Positions 1 to 6,001 of a DNA stretch of 10,716 bases are shown here, piece after piece. This stretch comes from Bacteriovoracaceae bacterium UBA1511 (GTDB taxonomy: Bacteria; Bdellovibrionota; Bacteriovoracia; Bacteriovoracales; Bacteriovoracaceae): NCBI GenBank assembly GCA_002323535.1, contig DCQT01000027.1, forward strand, positions 1 to 10,716, in the 5' to 3' direction. Numbering within the stretch: position 1 is the stretch's first letter; each line of letters opens with the position of its first letter. Position numbers and translations under genes: made by a program. The notes below the pieces were generated by a model. That model was not told where the DNA came from. It worked only from the letters and a program-made list of their open reading frames with translations, and did no database searches.

Positions 1-432
1 AACAAAAATGAGAACAATGGAGTAACCAAGTCCGTTACCAATTCCATCAAAAAATGAGCTTATTGGATTGTTTTTCATCGCGTAGGCTTCTGCTCGCCCC
101 ATGACAATACAGTTAGTGATAATTAGTCCTACGTAGACACTCATACTTTTTGCAATCTCAAAGAAAAAAGCTTTCAAAACTTGATCGGTCACAATAACGA
201 GACTTGCAATAATCGTCATTTGAGCAATAATTCGGATTGAAGAAGGAATATAATTTCTAATCAAAGAAACAAAAAGGTTACTTAAGGAGATAACTAGCGT
301 GACGGCCACAGACATGACCAAAGCAGTTTCGAGTTTTGTAGTTACCGCAAGAGCAGAGCAAATCCCTAGAATCTGTAGTGCTATTGGGTTATTAGTAAAA
401 ATAGGTTCTAGTACTACTTTTTTAACGGACAT
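1..432 (-). CDS. nqrD: Na+-translocating NADH:quinone reductase subunit D (partial, N-terminal 144 residues)
   Basis: Integral membrane subunit of the sodium-pumping NADH:quinone oxidoreductase. NqrD and NqrE together hold an intramembrane iron-sulfur centre between the NqrF and NqrC flavin sites. The 144 codons visible translate without a stop and match Vibrio NqrD closely from memory, including NNPIALQ at 14-20, LAVTTKLETA at 28-37 and IGNGLGY at 131-137. Cys25 (LGICSALA) and Cys108 (ITNCIVMGRAEA) align with the two NqrD cysteines (29 and 112 in Vibrio cholerae) that ligate the iron. Several hydrophobic segments are visible. The ATG lies 2 bp beyond the nqrC stop, and its ribosome site (GAGGGAG, 443-449) sits inside the end of nqrC, so translation is probably coupled. 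The usual length is about 210 residues; the remaining third and presumably nqrE and nqrF lie off the left edge. Confidence 0.96.
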   Translation of the reverse strand, partial: MSVKKVVLEPIFTNNPIALQILGICSALAVTTKLETALVMSVAVTLVISLSNLFVSLIRNYIPSSIRIIAQMTIIASLVIVTDQVLKAFFFEIAKSMSVYVGLIITNCIVMGRAEAYAMKNNPISSFFDGIGNGLGYSIVLIFV

Positions 433-434
433 AA

Positions 435-1223
435 CTAAATTGCTCCCTCAAGACTTAAAGAGTTTAAGACTTTTCCATAACCAGAATCACTGAGCCAAAA
501 ATTAACAAGCGCTTGAACACCATTACCTGTAATGGTTGCTCCAGAGAGTCCATCAACCATACTCTCTGAACCTTTTGCATTAGGGTCTACTGAGCCTTTC
601 ACTATTTTGATTGTAGGCTTTCCTGATTCATTGTAAGCAACTTTATTAACCCAAGTTTTTTTCCAATTTGGGTTATCAACTTCACCACCAAGACCGGGAG
701 TCTCAGCGTGCTCATAGAACCCTAATCCTTTAATTGTTTTTTTATCTTTATCTAGAGCGAGAAAACCATAAAGCGTTGACCACAAACCTTTTCCATGAAC
801 AGGCAAAACAACTTTATCGATTGACCCACTATCGCTTGAGATAAGATATATTTTTGATAGTTTGGAAATTTTAGAAATTTTTGCAATATCTACCGATGAA
901 TCTAGAGAGATATTTTTACTCGGATCTTTTGCATTTTTTCTCATCTCAAAAGACTCTGGATCCACGCTATCAACAATTTCATTTGTCTCAAGATCTACAA
1001 CAATCGTTTTAACTCTTTTAAATTTACTCTCGATAATTTCTTTTGAAGCTTCACTGCCATCTAGAAGTCCACTTGCAATGAGTAAGTTCTTTTTAATATC
1101 AAGTTTCTTATTTTCTACTTGCTTCTCTTTCAACAAAACTGCCGCCCCAGACACAAGAACTGAGCAAAAAAGGCACAGGAAAAAAGCAACAACAAAAGTT
1201 CTCTTAACTGAATCACTTTGCAT
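435..1223 (-). CDS. nqrC: Na+-translocating NADH:quinone reductase subunit C, covalent FMN protein
   Basis: Periplasmically exposed, membrane-anchored flavoprotein of the NQR complex, 262 residues. A short N-terminus is followed by one membrane anchor (about residues 8-30, TFVVAFFLCLFCSVLV). The soluble FMN-binding domain includes the stretch ETPGLGGEV and ends with the flavinylation motif LSGATIT. Thr230, codon 534-536, is the residue expected to carry FMN through a phosphoester bond made by ApbE. I chose the ATG at 1223 because AAAGGA (1233-1238) lies 9 nt upstream. An in-frame ATG at 1232 touches that ribosome site directly, and one at 1262 lies deep within nqrB, so both are unlikely. The gene overlaps the end of nqrB by 11 bp and is followed by nqrD after 2 bp. 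The length is close to Vibrio NqrC. No apbE is in view. Confidence 0.96.
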   Translation of the reverse strand: MQSDSVKRTFVVAFFLCLFCSVLVSGAAVLLKEKQVENKKLDIKKNLLIASGLLDGSEASKEIIESKFKRVKTIVVDLETNEIVDSVDPESFEMRKNAKDPSKNISLDSSVDIAKISKISKLSKIYLISSDSGSIDKVVLPVHGKGLWSTLYGFLALDKDKKTIKGLGFYEHAETPGLGGEVDNPNWKKTWVNKVAYNESGKPTIKIVKGSVDPNAKGSESMVDGLSGATITGNGVQALVNFWLSDSGYGKVLNSLSLEGAI

Positions 1224-2418
1224 AATTAGCATTCCTTTTTCTGATATTATTTTGGACAACAAACCAATCCATTAGTGGTGCAAAAACATTAGCGAATAAA
1301 ATCGCCAGCATTATCCCCTCTGGAAAAGCCGGATTAATAACTCTGACAAGTACAGTCATAAATCCAATTAACAAGCCGTAACCGAACTGAGCATTAAAAG
1401 TTGTTGGTGCTGTAACTGGGTCTGTCGCCATAAAGACAGTTCCAAAAGCAAACCCTCCGACAACAAGGTGCCAGTATGCGGGCATCTCAAACATTAGGTT
1501 TGTTTCACTACCAATAAGGTTAAGAAGCGTTGCCGTAACCACAAGGCCAAGAACTGAACCAAGCATGATTCTCCAACTTCCAATCCCTGTTAAAAGCAGA
1601 AGCCCCGCTCCCATTAAAGCTGCTAATGCTGAAGTCTCTCCCATTGATCCGGGAATAAAGCCTATAAAAGCGTCTAGCCATGAAAGGTTAACACCCTCCA
1701 TCCCCATCAAAGGAACGATTCCAAGAGTCGTTGCTCCAGTGTATCCATCAACTGCAGTCCAAACCGCGTCACCTGAAATCTCTGCAGGGTATGCAAAATA
1801 TAAGAAGGCTCGAGCCGTCAAAGCTACGTTAAGAAAGTTCTTACCTGTGCCGCCGTAAACTTCTTTGGCGAAGATAACTCCAAAAGCAATTCCTAAGGCA
1901 ACCTGCCAGAGAGGAATTGTTGGAGGTAGAGTTAATGGAAACAATAGTCCAGTCACGAGGAAGCCCTCATTAATTTCATGCTTTCTAATTACTGAAAAAA
2001 TTCCCTCAATTGAACCACCAACAATATTTGTCACAATAAATACAGGAACAAAATACAAGGCGCCATGAATAAAATTTGAAACATAATTAGATGGGTCAAG
2101 TGACAATCCTAGAGTCGAAAGAATAAACCCTCTCCAACTATCAAGCTCCGAAACTCCTTGTGAATATAAGACAGAATTAGCTTGATAACCAGTATTAAAT
2201 AACGCAAGCAAAATACATGGCATAAGAGCTACAGCAACTGTAACCATCAGCCTTTTTAAATCTAAGCCGTCTCTTACGTGCGTTTGACCTTTAGTTACCG
2301 CACCAGGGGTAAACGCAAATGTATCAATTGCTTCATAAATGGCATAAAACTTTGAGAACTTACCTTCTCCAGTAAAGTTTTTATGCTGAGAATCTAATAT
2401 ATCTCTTAAAAACCTCAT
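1213..2418 (-). CDS. nqrB: Na+-translocating NADH:quinone reductase subunit B, covalent FMN and quinone-site subunit
   Basis: Large membrane subunit of NQR, 401 residues with many transmembrane segments. It carries a second covalent FMN, a riboflavin and the ubiquinone site, and forms part of the sodium path. The N-terminus (residues 1-58, ending VRDGLDLKRLM) matches the family. VGG at 133-135 contains Gly134/Gly135, which align by a constant offset of six with Gly140/Gly141 of Vibrio cholerae, residues linked to quinone access and korormicin sensitivity. TLPPTIPLWQVALGI at 163-177 and GGTGKNFLN at 189-197 are strongly conserved. The flavinylation motif is DGYTGAT with Thr230, equivalent to Vibrio Thr236. 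AAGGA 8 nt before the ATG serves as ribosome site and overlaps the end of nqrA, whose stop is 5 bp away. The 3' end overlaps nqrC. Confidence 0.97.
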   Translation of the reverse strand: MRFLRDILDSQHKNFTGEGKFSKFYAIYEAIDTFAFTPGAVTKGQTHVRDGLDLKRLMVTVAVALMPCILLALFNTGYQANSVLYSQGVSELDSWRGFILSTLGLSLDPSNYVSNFIHGALYFVPVFIVTNIVGGSIEGIFSVIRKHEINEGFLVTGLLFPLTLPPTIPLWQVALGIAFGVIFAKEVYGGTGKNFLNVALTARAFLYFAYPAEISGDAVWTAVDGYTGATTLGIVPLMGMEGVNLSWLDAFIGFIPGSMGETSALAALMGAGLLLLTGIGSWRIMLGSVLGLVVTATLLNLIGSETNLMFEMPAYWHLVVGGFAFGTVFMATDPVTAPTTFNAQFGYGLLIGFMTVLVRVINPAFPEGIMLAILFANVFAPLMDWFVVQNNIRKRNANYAK

Positions 2419-2423
2419 AGAAA

Positions 2424-3770
2424 TTATCCTTCTTTTTCAATCGTATTTAAGCTTTTTCTAAGTAAGGGCCCATAATCAACCTTTCCAGGATCAACAAATG
2501 TACATAAAGCTAAATCCTCCTCATCTAACTCTAAACATCCTAGCGCTTGTGCATCATCCGTATCACCCGCACATAGCGCTTTAAGCAAAAGAGTTGGGAG
2601 CATATCAAATGGAAATACTTTTTCATAAGCTCCCACTGGAACCATTGCTCTATAACTCCCATGTGTAGAGGTACCAAAGCTAAACCTTTTTGTTGGATTC
2701 AATTTAGATAAAAAAGTCCTCATAACTGAGAACCGATCAAATCCCGCATCATGCCAACCAAGAAAAACTCTCTCTCTATCTTCTTTTAGAACTGATATTA
2801 TTTGTGAGAATCGCCCTAAAAATTTAAAGGTCTCATCAACTTTTTTTCCAGTAAGAACAGATCCATTAATAACTCTACTCTCACCTAGGGTAGCCTTTAA
2901 CTCTCCCTCAATTACCTCAGAAACGTCAGCCCCTAATGATGTTGATATAATCTTTGGCTCTTTAACTCCAGGACCTGCTAAAGAAACCCAGCGTGTTGAG
3001 TAAAACTGACCGCTAGATAATAACTTTCCTATCGCTACTACATCTTGGTAACCGATTGACCATACAACTTTGGAAGAATTCACAGGATCGATATGATGGA
3101 TGTGTGTTCCAGCGTTTCCACTAGGGTGAGGTCCTGAAAACTCATGTACTTCAATATTATCTGATTTTGGCACAGAAAACCGATGTCCATTTTTGACGCA
3201 TACGTGAACAGGGACACCTTTAATCTTCTCAAGAGCTTTAAGCCCTTCGGAGAATGCAACTTGGTTTCTTTGAATTAAAATACACGGATCAAAACTTAAA
3301 GGGTTTGTATCCATTGCAGTAACAAAAATACTGGAGGGACTCTCGTCTGGATTAGCGATAGTGCTAAAAGGTCTTCTTTTTAGGGATGTCCAGCAGCCTG
3401 ACTCTAAAAGCAAAGAAATTAATTCATCTGCAGTGTATTTTGATAGATCTCCGCCCTTGTAGTTCTCAAATGAATAAAAGGTCGAGGATTCATTCTTAAC
3501 AATGACATTTTGAAGTACTCTTTTTGAACCTCTTTGAACTGAAGTGACGACTCCAGACACAGGTGAACAGTAGTTAGCCCCCTCTACTCTTTTATCGACA
3601 AATAAAGGTTGGCCAATTGAGACTGAGTCACCCTCTGAAACGAGCATTTTGGGTTTAAGACCTTTGTAGTCTTCCCCGACAATAGCTGAATATGTGGTGT
3701 TTTTAGTAAAAACTGTTGTAGATGGGGACCCCTTGAATGGTATGTCCAATCCTTTTGAAATCTTTGCCAT
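2424..3770 (-). CDS. nqrA: Na+-translocating NADH:quinone reductase subunit A
   Basis: Cytoplasmic peripheral subunit of NQR, 448 residues, the usual length (Vibrio about 446). It has no membrane segment and packs against NqrB. It has been tied to quinone binding by labelling, although its catalytic role is debated. The opening (KISKGLDIPFKGSP, then LVSEGDSV, SPVSGVV and RGSKRVLQN, roughly residues 3-90) is the barrel-sandwich/biotinyl-like domain typical of NqrA and related RnfC proteins. HPSGNAGTHIHH around 215-226 and FSFGTSTHGSYRAMVPVG in the C-terminal third are family hallmarks. The ATG is preceded by AGAGGA with a short A spacer. It is the first gene of the nqr operon, with a 316-bp upstream region containing palindromes and a probable promoter, and nqrB follows after 5 bp. 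Confidence 0.97.
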   Translation of the reverse strand: MAKISKGLDIPFKGSPSTTVFTKNTTYSAIVGEDYKGLKPKMLVSEGDSVSIGQPLFVDKRVEGANYCSPVSGVVTSVQRGSKRVLQNVIVKNESSTFYSFENYKGGDLSKYTADELISLLLESGCWTSLKRRPFSTIANPDESPSSIFVTAMDTNPLSFDPCILIQRNQVAFSEGLKALEKIKGVPVHVCVKNGHRFSVPKSDNIEVHEFSGPHPSGNAGTHIHHIDPVNSSKVVWSIGYQDVVAIGKLLSSGQFYSTRWVSLAGPGVKEPKIISTSLGADVSEVIEGELKATLGESRVINGSVLTGKKVDETFKFLGRFSQIISVLKEDRERVFLGWHDAGFDRFSVMRTFLSKLNPTKRFSFGTSTHGSYRAMVPVGAYEKVFPFDMLPTLLLKALCAGDTDDAQALGCLELDEEDLALCTFVDPGKVDYGPLLRKSLNTIEKEG

Positions 3771-3820
3771 TTTTCCTCTACGCGTTAAGGTGTCAAAAAT
3801 ACATAAGTAATGTCAGAATA

Positions 3821-3838
3821 TTTTAGAAGTTTCTAAAA
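3821..3838. repeat. Perfect 8-bp palindrome upstream of nqrA (operator-like)
   Basis: TTTTAGAAgtTTCTAAAA is a perfect inverted repeat of 8 bp with a 2-bp centre. It begins 51 bp upstream of the nqrA start codon and overlaps the candidate -10 box. A dimeric repressor site is the simplest reading; a weak RNA hairpin is possible if transcription starts further upstream. Confidence 0.6.
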
Positions 3839-3858
3839 CTTTACACGGACATTGTAAA
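3830..3858 (-). promoter_or_regulatory. Candidate sigma70-type promoter of the nqr operon
   Basis: Read on the minus strand, TTTACA (3853-3858, five of six against TTGACA) is followed after 17 nt by TAGAAA (3830-3835, four of six against TATAAT). This would start transcription near 3824, leaving a leader of about 54 nt before nqrA. The -10 is weak, so this is only the best candidate in the region. Its -10 lies inside a perfect palindrome at 3821-3838 and its -35 inside an inverted repeat at 3841-3857, which would suit a regulated promoter. Confidence 0.35.
3841..3857. repeat. Inverted repeat TTACA-N7-TGTAA over the candidate nqrA -35
   Basis: TTACACGGACATTGTAA has 5-bp arms separated by 7 bp, a geometry common in dimeric regulator sites. 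It covers most of the TTTACA -35 candidate and contains the first of two CACGGAC copies. The arms are short and AT-rich, so chance is a real alternative. Confidence 0.35.
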
Positions 3859-3882
3859 TGAAGAAAAAAAGAAATCACGGAC
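3844..3882. repeat. Direct repeat CACGGAC, two copies 32 bp apart
   Basis: CACGGAC occurs at 3844-3850 and 3876-3882, both in the nqrA upstream region. The 32-bp spacing is close to three helical turns, so a protein could bind both copies on the same DNA face. GC-rich heptamers stand out in this AT-rich gap, but two copies alone are weak evidence. Confidence 0.35.
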
Positions 3883-3903
3883 CAATACCTATACAAAAAG
3901 TAT

Positions 3904-3926
3904 AAAACTCAATAGCTTAGAGTTTT
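3904..3926. repeat. Inverted repeat AAAACTC-N9-GAGTTTT in the nqrA upstream region
   Basis: Seven-bp perfect arms (3904-3910 and 3920-3926) with a 9-nt loop. It could form a modest stem-loop on either strand. Neither side has a convincing run of T beyond the stem, so I do not call it a terminator. Confidence 0.4.
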
Positions 3927-3986
3927 TACAGCCTATATCTATATTTTATTCACTTTACTCTATGGCTTTCTCGTTATTTAGGGGAC

Positions 3987-4015
3987 TTGATAACCCGTGT
4001 TTAGTTAGTCATACT
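3987..4015 (+). promoter_or_regulatory. Candidate promoter of the pentapeptide-repeat gene
   Basis: TTGATA (3987-3992, five of six) and CATACT (4010-4015, four of six) are separated by 17 nt. Transcription would start near 4022, leaving a leader of about 65 nt that contains the 35-nt dyad at 4034-4068. The -10 overlaps the left arm of the palindrome at 4011-4026. A competing -10-like TATAAA at 4024-4029 has no matching -35. Confidence 0.4.
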
Positions 4016-4026
4016 TTTCAAAGTAT
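4011..4026. repeat. Perfect palindrome ATACTTTtcAAAGTAT
   Basis: Seven-bp arms with a 2-bp centre, the same geometry as the palindrome at 3821-3838 but a different sequence. It overlaps the candidate plus-strand -10 and lies just beyond the T-run of the minus-strand terminator. It may be an operator for the pentapeptide-repeat gene. Confidence 0.5.
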
Positions 4027-4068
4027 AAAAAAATTGCAAGTATTGAGCGCAGCGCACAACTCTTGCAA
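4027..4068 (-). terminator. Intrinsic terminator, minus strand, between the pentapeptide gene and nqrA
   Basis: A 35-nt dyad is centred on 4051: outer arms TTGCAAG (4034-4040) and CTTGCAA (4062-4068), inner arms TTG-x-GCGC and GCGC-x-CAA. On the plus strand 14 of 17 positions pair. On the minus-strand RNA one A/C mismatch becomes a G-U pair, giving 15 of 17. The minus strand then runs straight into seven T (4033-4027), the normal layout of a Rho-independent terminator. Minus-strand transcripts arriving from the aminotransferase unit would stop here and not enter nqrA. The same dyad also lies in the 5' leader of the plus-strand gene, so a second role there is possible. Confidence 0.72.
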
Positions 4069-4086
4069 CTATATATGAGGTACTTT

Positions 4087-4638
4087 ATGTCAAGATCATT
4101 CAGAAGACTAAGGATAGCCCACAAGGCTTTGCCAAAGACAGACTTAACTACCATGCCAAAGGTCGGACAAATTGTTGATTGCGACCTCTCCTCAAGTTTT
4201 ATGGAAGCTTCTAACCACAAGCTTTTGGTTATAAGACATTCAAATCTTAAAAGTATTAACCTAAAAAAAAGTCGCCTAATATCTTCAAAGGTCATTCACT
4301 CTAACATGACTGAAGCCCAAATGGACTACTCATCTGTACAAAATACAACATTCTTCAGAGCAAATCTCAGTGAGGCTAATTTAGAATGCTCTTCATTGAA
4401 GTATAGTGTTTTTAACCAATCAGATTTAAGCCGAGTAAACCTAAGATGGTCAAATCTAGATGGAGTGATGTTCCAAAAGACAAACCTTCAAGATGTTGAC
4501 TTGTGCAACTCGAATCTCGAAAGTGCAAAATTTGTCGATTGCAACCTTAAGGGGGCAGTATTTAACTTTCATACAAAACTCCCATTTAGCTACGAGGTCG
4601 CGCACAAGCATGGGATGGTTTTAAAAGAAGAGTTTTAG
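4087..4638 (+). CDS. Pentapeptide-repeat protein
   Basis: A 183-residue protein with no signal peptide or membrane helix, so probably cytoplasmic. After a basic N-terminus (residues 1-16, SRSFRRLRIAHK) and a linker, residues 50-160 are about 11 decamers, or 22 pentapeptides, of the A(N/D)LXX type. The central residue is mostly L, V, M or F, and SNL, ANL, TNL and CNL recur every ten residues. This predicts a right-handed quadrilateral beta-helix of about 5-6 coils, capped by a 23-residue tail. Some relatives (Qnr, MfpA) mimic DNA and protect gyrase, but most of the family has no known role and nothing here selects one. The ATG at 4087 has GAGG 6 nt upstream; the earlier TTG (4063) and ATG (4075) have none. 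The gene is divergent from nqrA and ends 30 bp from the convergent aminotransferase gene. Confidence 0.9.
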   Translation: MSRSFRRLRIAHKALPKTDLTTMPKVGQIVDCDLSSSFMEASNHKLLVIRHSNLKSINLKKSRLISSKVIHSNMTEAQMDYSSVQNTTFFRANLSEANLECSSLKYSVFNQSDLSRVNLRWSNLDGVMFQKTNLQDVDLCNSNLESAKFVDCNLKGAVFNFHTKLPFSYEVAHKHGMVLKEEF

Positions 4639-4668
4639 TTTAACTACCTAAGTAAAGCTTATTTTTAA

Positions 4669-5958
4669 TCAAAGTAAGTTTAACTTTTCTAATGATCTTG
4701 AAAGTTTTAACTTAAATTCCTCTAGCTCATTTGCGGAGATATTTAAAGGAGGTGCTAATCTAATGACATTTCCTCTAAGCCCGCCTTTTCCAATTAATAG
4801 TCCTTCCCCCAAGCATAACTCAAGAAGGTCATTGCATTTGTCGCTGTCTGGACTTTTGTCCCCTTTTATAAGTTCAAAGCCTAATAGCAACCCACGACCC
4901 CTGACATCTCCGATGTATGGATACTTAGCTTTTAATCCCATGATATGTGACTTTAACTCTCCTCCCATCACCTTTGCATTGTTCATTAACGATTGGTCCT
5001 CAATCTCACATAAAACCTCATAGACCTGGGCCATCTGAAAAGGATCTCCACCGAAGGTGGAAAAGTGAGTTTTTCCATTGAGGTTTTTTATCAAATTTGA
5101 ACTGGCAATAGTCGCGCCGACCGGGACTCCATTTCCTAAGCCCTTCGCCATTGTCACAATATCGGGAGATATTCCAAAATCACTAGCACCCAAAAAGTTC
5201 TCTCCCAATCTACCAACTCCTGTTTGAACTTCATCAGATATGTATAAACCACCATTATCTTTGATAATTTCATAAATTCTTTGATAATACTTTTTGGGTC
5301 CATCAATAAAGCCTCCGACTCCCATTACTGGCTCAACAATCACCGCAGCAACCTCCCCTGCTGTGCAGGTTTCAATTAATCTATCTAAATCGTCTGCACA
5401 GGGAATGGAACAAGAATCAGGCTTCTTATCATAAGGGCACCTATAGCAATAAGGAGCCTCAATGTGAGAAACATTCGATGATGGCTGATGTGGAAACTTC
5501 CAAGAGGAGTGTCCACAGAGATTAAGCGTTGCATTTGTACCGCCATGATAACCATGCCTTAGGCTTACGACCAATTGCCTTTTTGTGGCCTCCCTAGCCG
5601 TAAGGACAGCTATCTCATTAGCTTCAGAGCCTGAATTTGAAAAGTAAACTTGGTACCCCTCTAAACCGGCAAGACTCACTAGTTTCTTTGCCGCTTTCCC
5701 TACGTGCTCTGAGGCATATAAAGTTGAAGTGTGTTGAATTTGATTTTCTTCCAAAAGCGATATTATTTTTCTTTTTACCCTAGGATGATTATGCCCAATA
5801 GATATCGTGACTATCCCACCAATGAAGTCTAAATAAGTGTTACCTTTAATATCTTTAACATAACTTCCTAAGCCGGACTTTAGCTCAAGTGGGCGAGGGT
5901 AATAATGTTTAAGGTTTGAGTATATGTATTTTTCACGATTGGATTGAGTAGAGCTCAC
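4669..5958 (-). CDS. Class III PLP-dependent aminotransferase, AGXT2-like
   Basis: A 429-residue cytoplasmic enzyme predicted to move an amino group between an amino acid, or an omega-amino or beta-amino acid, and a keto acid. Fold-type I class III motifs occur in order: GHNHPRV (55-61), NSGSEAN (108-114) for the cofactor phosphate, YHGG (137-140), SDEVQTGVGR (241-250) with Asp242 for the pyridine nitrogen, and MAKGLGNG (270-277) with Lys272 as the Schiff-base lysine. A cysteine-rich insert (Cys171, Cys174, Cys183, Cys187; CYRCPYD then CADDL) marks the subgroup containing alanine-glyoxylate aminotransferase 2 and related archaeal and bacterial enzymes. Substrate cannot be read from sequence. 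The start is GTG with AAGGG 5 nt upstream. It follows the EamA transporter gene by 43 bp on the same strand, so they probably form an operon. No intrinsic terminator lies in the 30 bp before the convergent gene. Confidence 0.93.
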   Translation of the reverse strand: MSSTQSNREKYIYSNLKHYYPRPLELKSGLGSYVKDIKGNTYLDFIGGIVTISIGHNHPRVKRKIISLLEENQIQHTSTLYASEHVGKAAKKLVSLAGLEGYQVYFSNSGSEANEIAVLTAREATKRQLVVSLRHGYHGGTNATLNLCGHSSWKFPHQPSSNVSHIEAPYCYRCPYDKKPDSCSIPCADDLDRLIETCTAGEVAAVIVEPVMGVGGFIDGPKKYYQRIYEIIKDNGGLYISDEVQTGVGRLGENFLGASDFGISPDIVTMAKGLGNGVPVGATIASSNLIKNLNGKTHFSTFGGDPFQMAQVYEVLCEIEDQSLMNNAKVMGGELKSHIMGLKAKYPYIGDVRGRGLLLGFELIKGDKSPDSDKCNDLLELCLGEGLLIGKGGLRGNVIRLAPPLNISANELEEFKLKLSRSLEKLNLL

Positions 5959-6001
5959 AGCGTCCCTTTTTTAATAGGATAATACCGAACTTATGAGACT
6001 C

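Noticed and set aside
1224..1262. Longer NqrC starting at the ATG at 1262 or 1232
   Set aside because: The 1262 start lies inside nqrB with no ribosome site, and the ATG at 1232 abuts AAAGGA with no spacer. The ATG at 1223 has a 9-nt spacer and gives a normal NqrC N-terminus.
862..1275. 137-codon open frame on the plus strand across nqrC
   Set aside because: It is fully antisense to nqrC, which has clear family motifs. Its product is low-complexity and resembles nothing.
1565..2068. Two plus-strand open frames across nqrB
   Set aside because: They are antisense frames of a well-conserved gene with no ribosome sites or protein-like features.
4063..4086. Upstream TTG or ATG start for the pentapeptide protein
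   Set aside because: These starts fall in the right arm of the dyad or on top of the GAGG ribosome site. GAGG with 6-nt spacing points to 4087.
4005..4295. 96-codon minus-strand frame overlapping the start of the pentapeptide gene
   Set aside because: It is antisense to the regular repeat codons, has no ribosome site and runs through the terminator stem.
4087..4638. Naming the pentapeptide protein MfpA or Qnr because it is 183 residues long
   Set aside because: Length alone is coincidental, and no specific residues or context support gyrase protection or quinolone resistance.
4639..4668. Bidirectional terminator between the pentapeptide and aminotransferase genes
   Set aside because: The only symmetry is around AAGCTT, with too few pairs to form a useful stem. 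I could not support a terminator.
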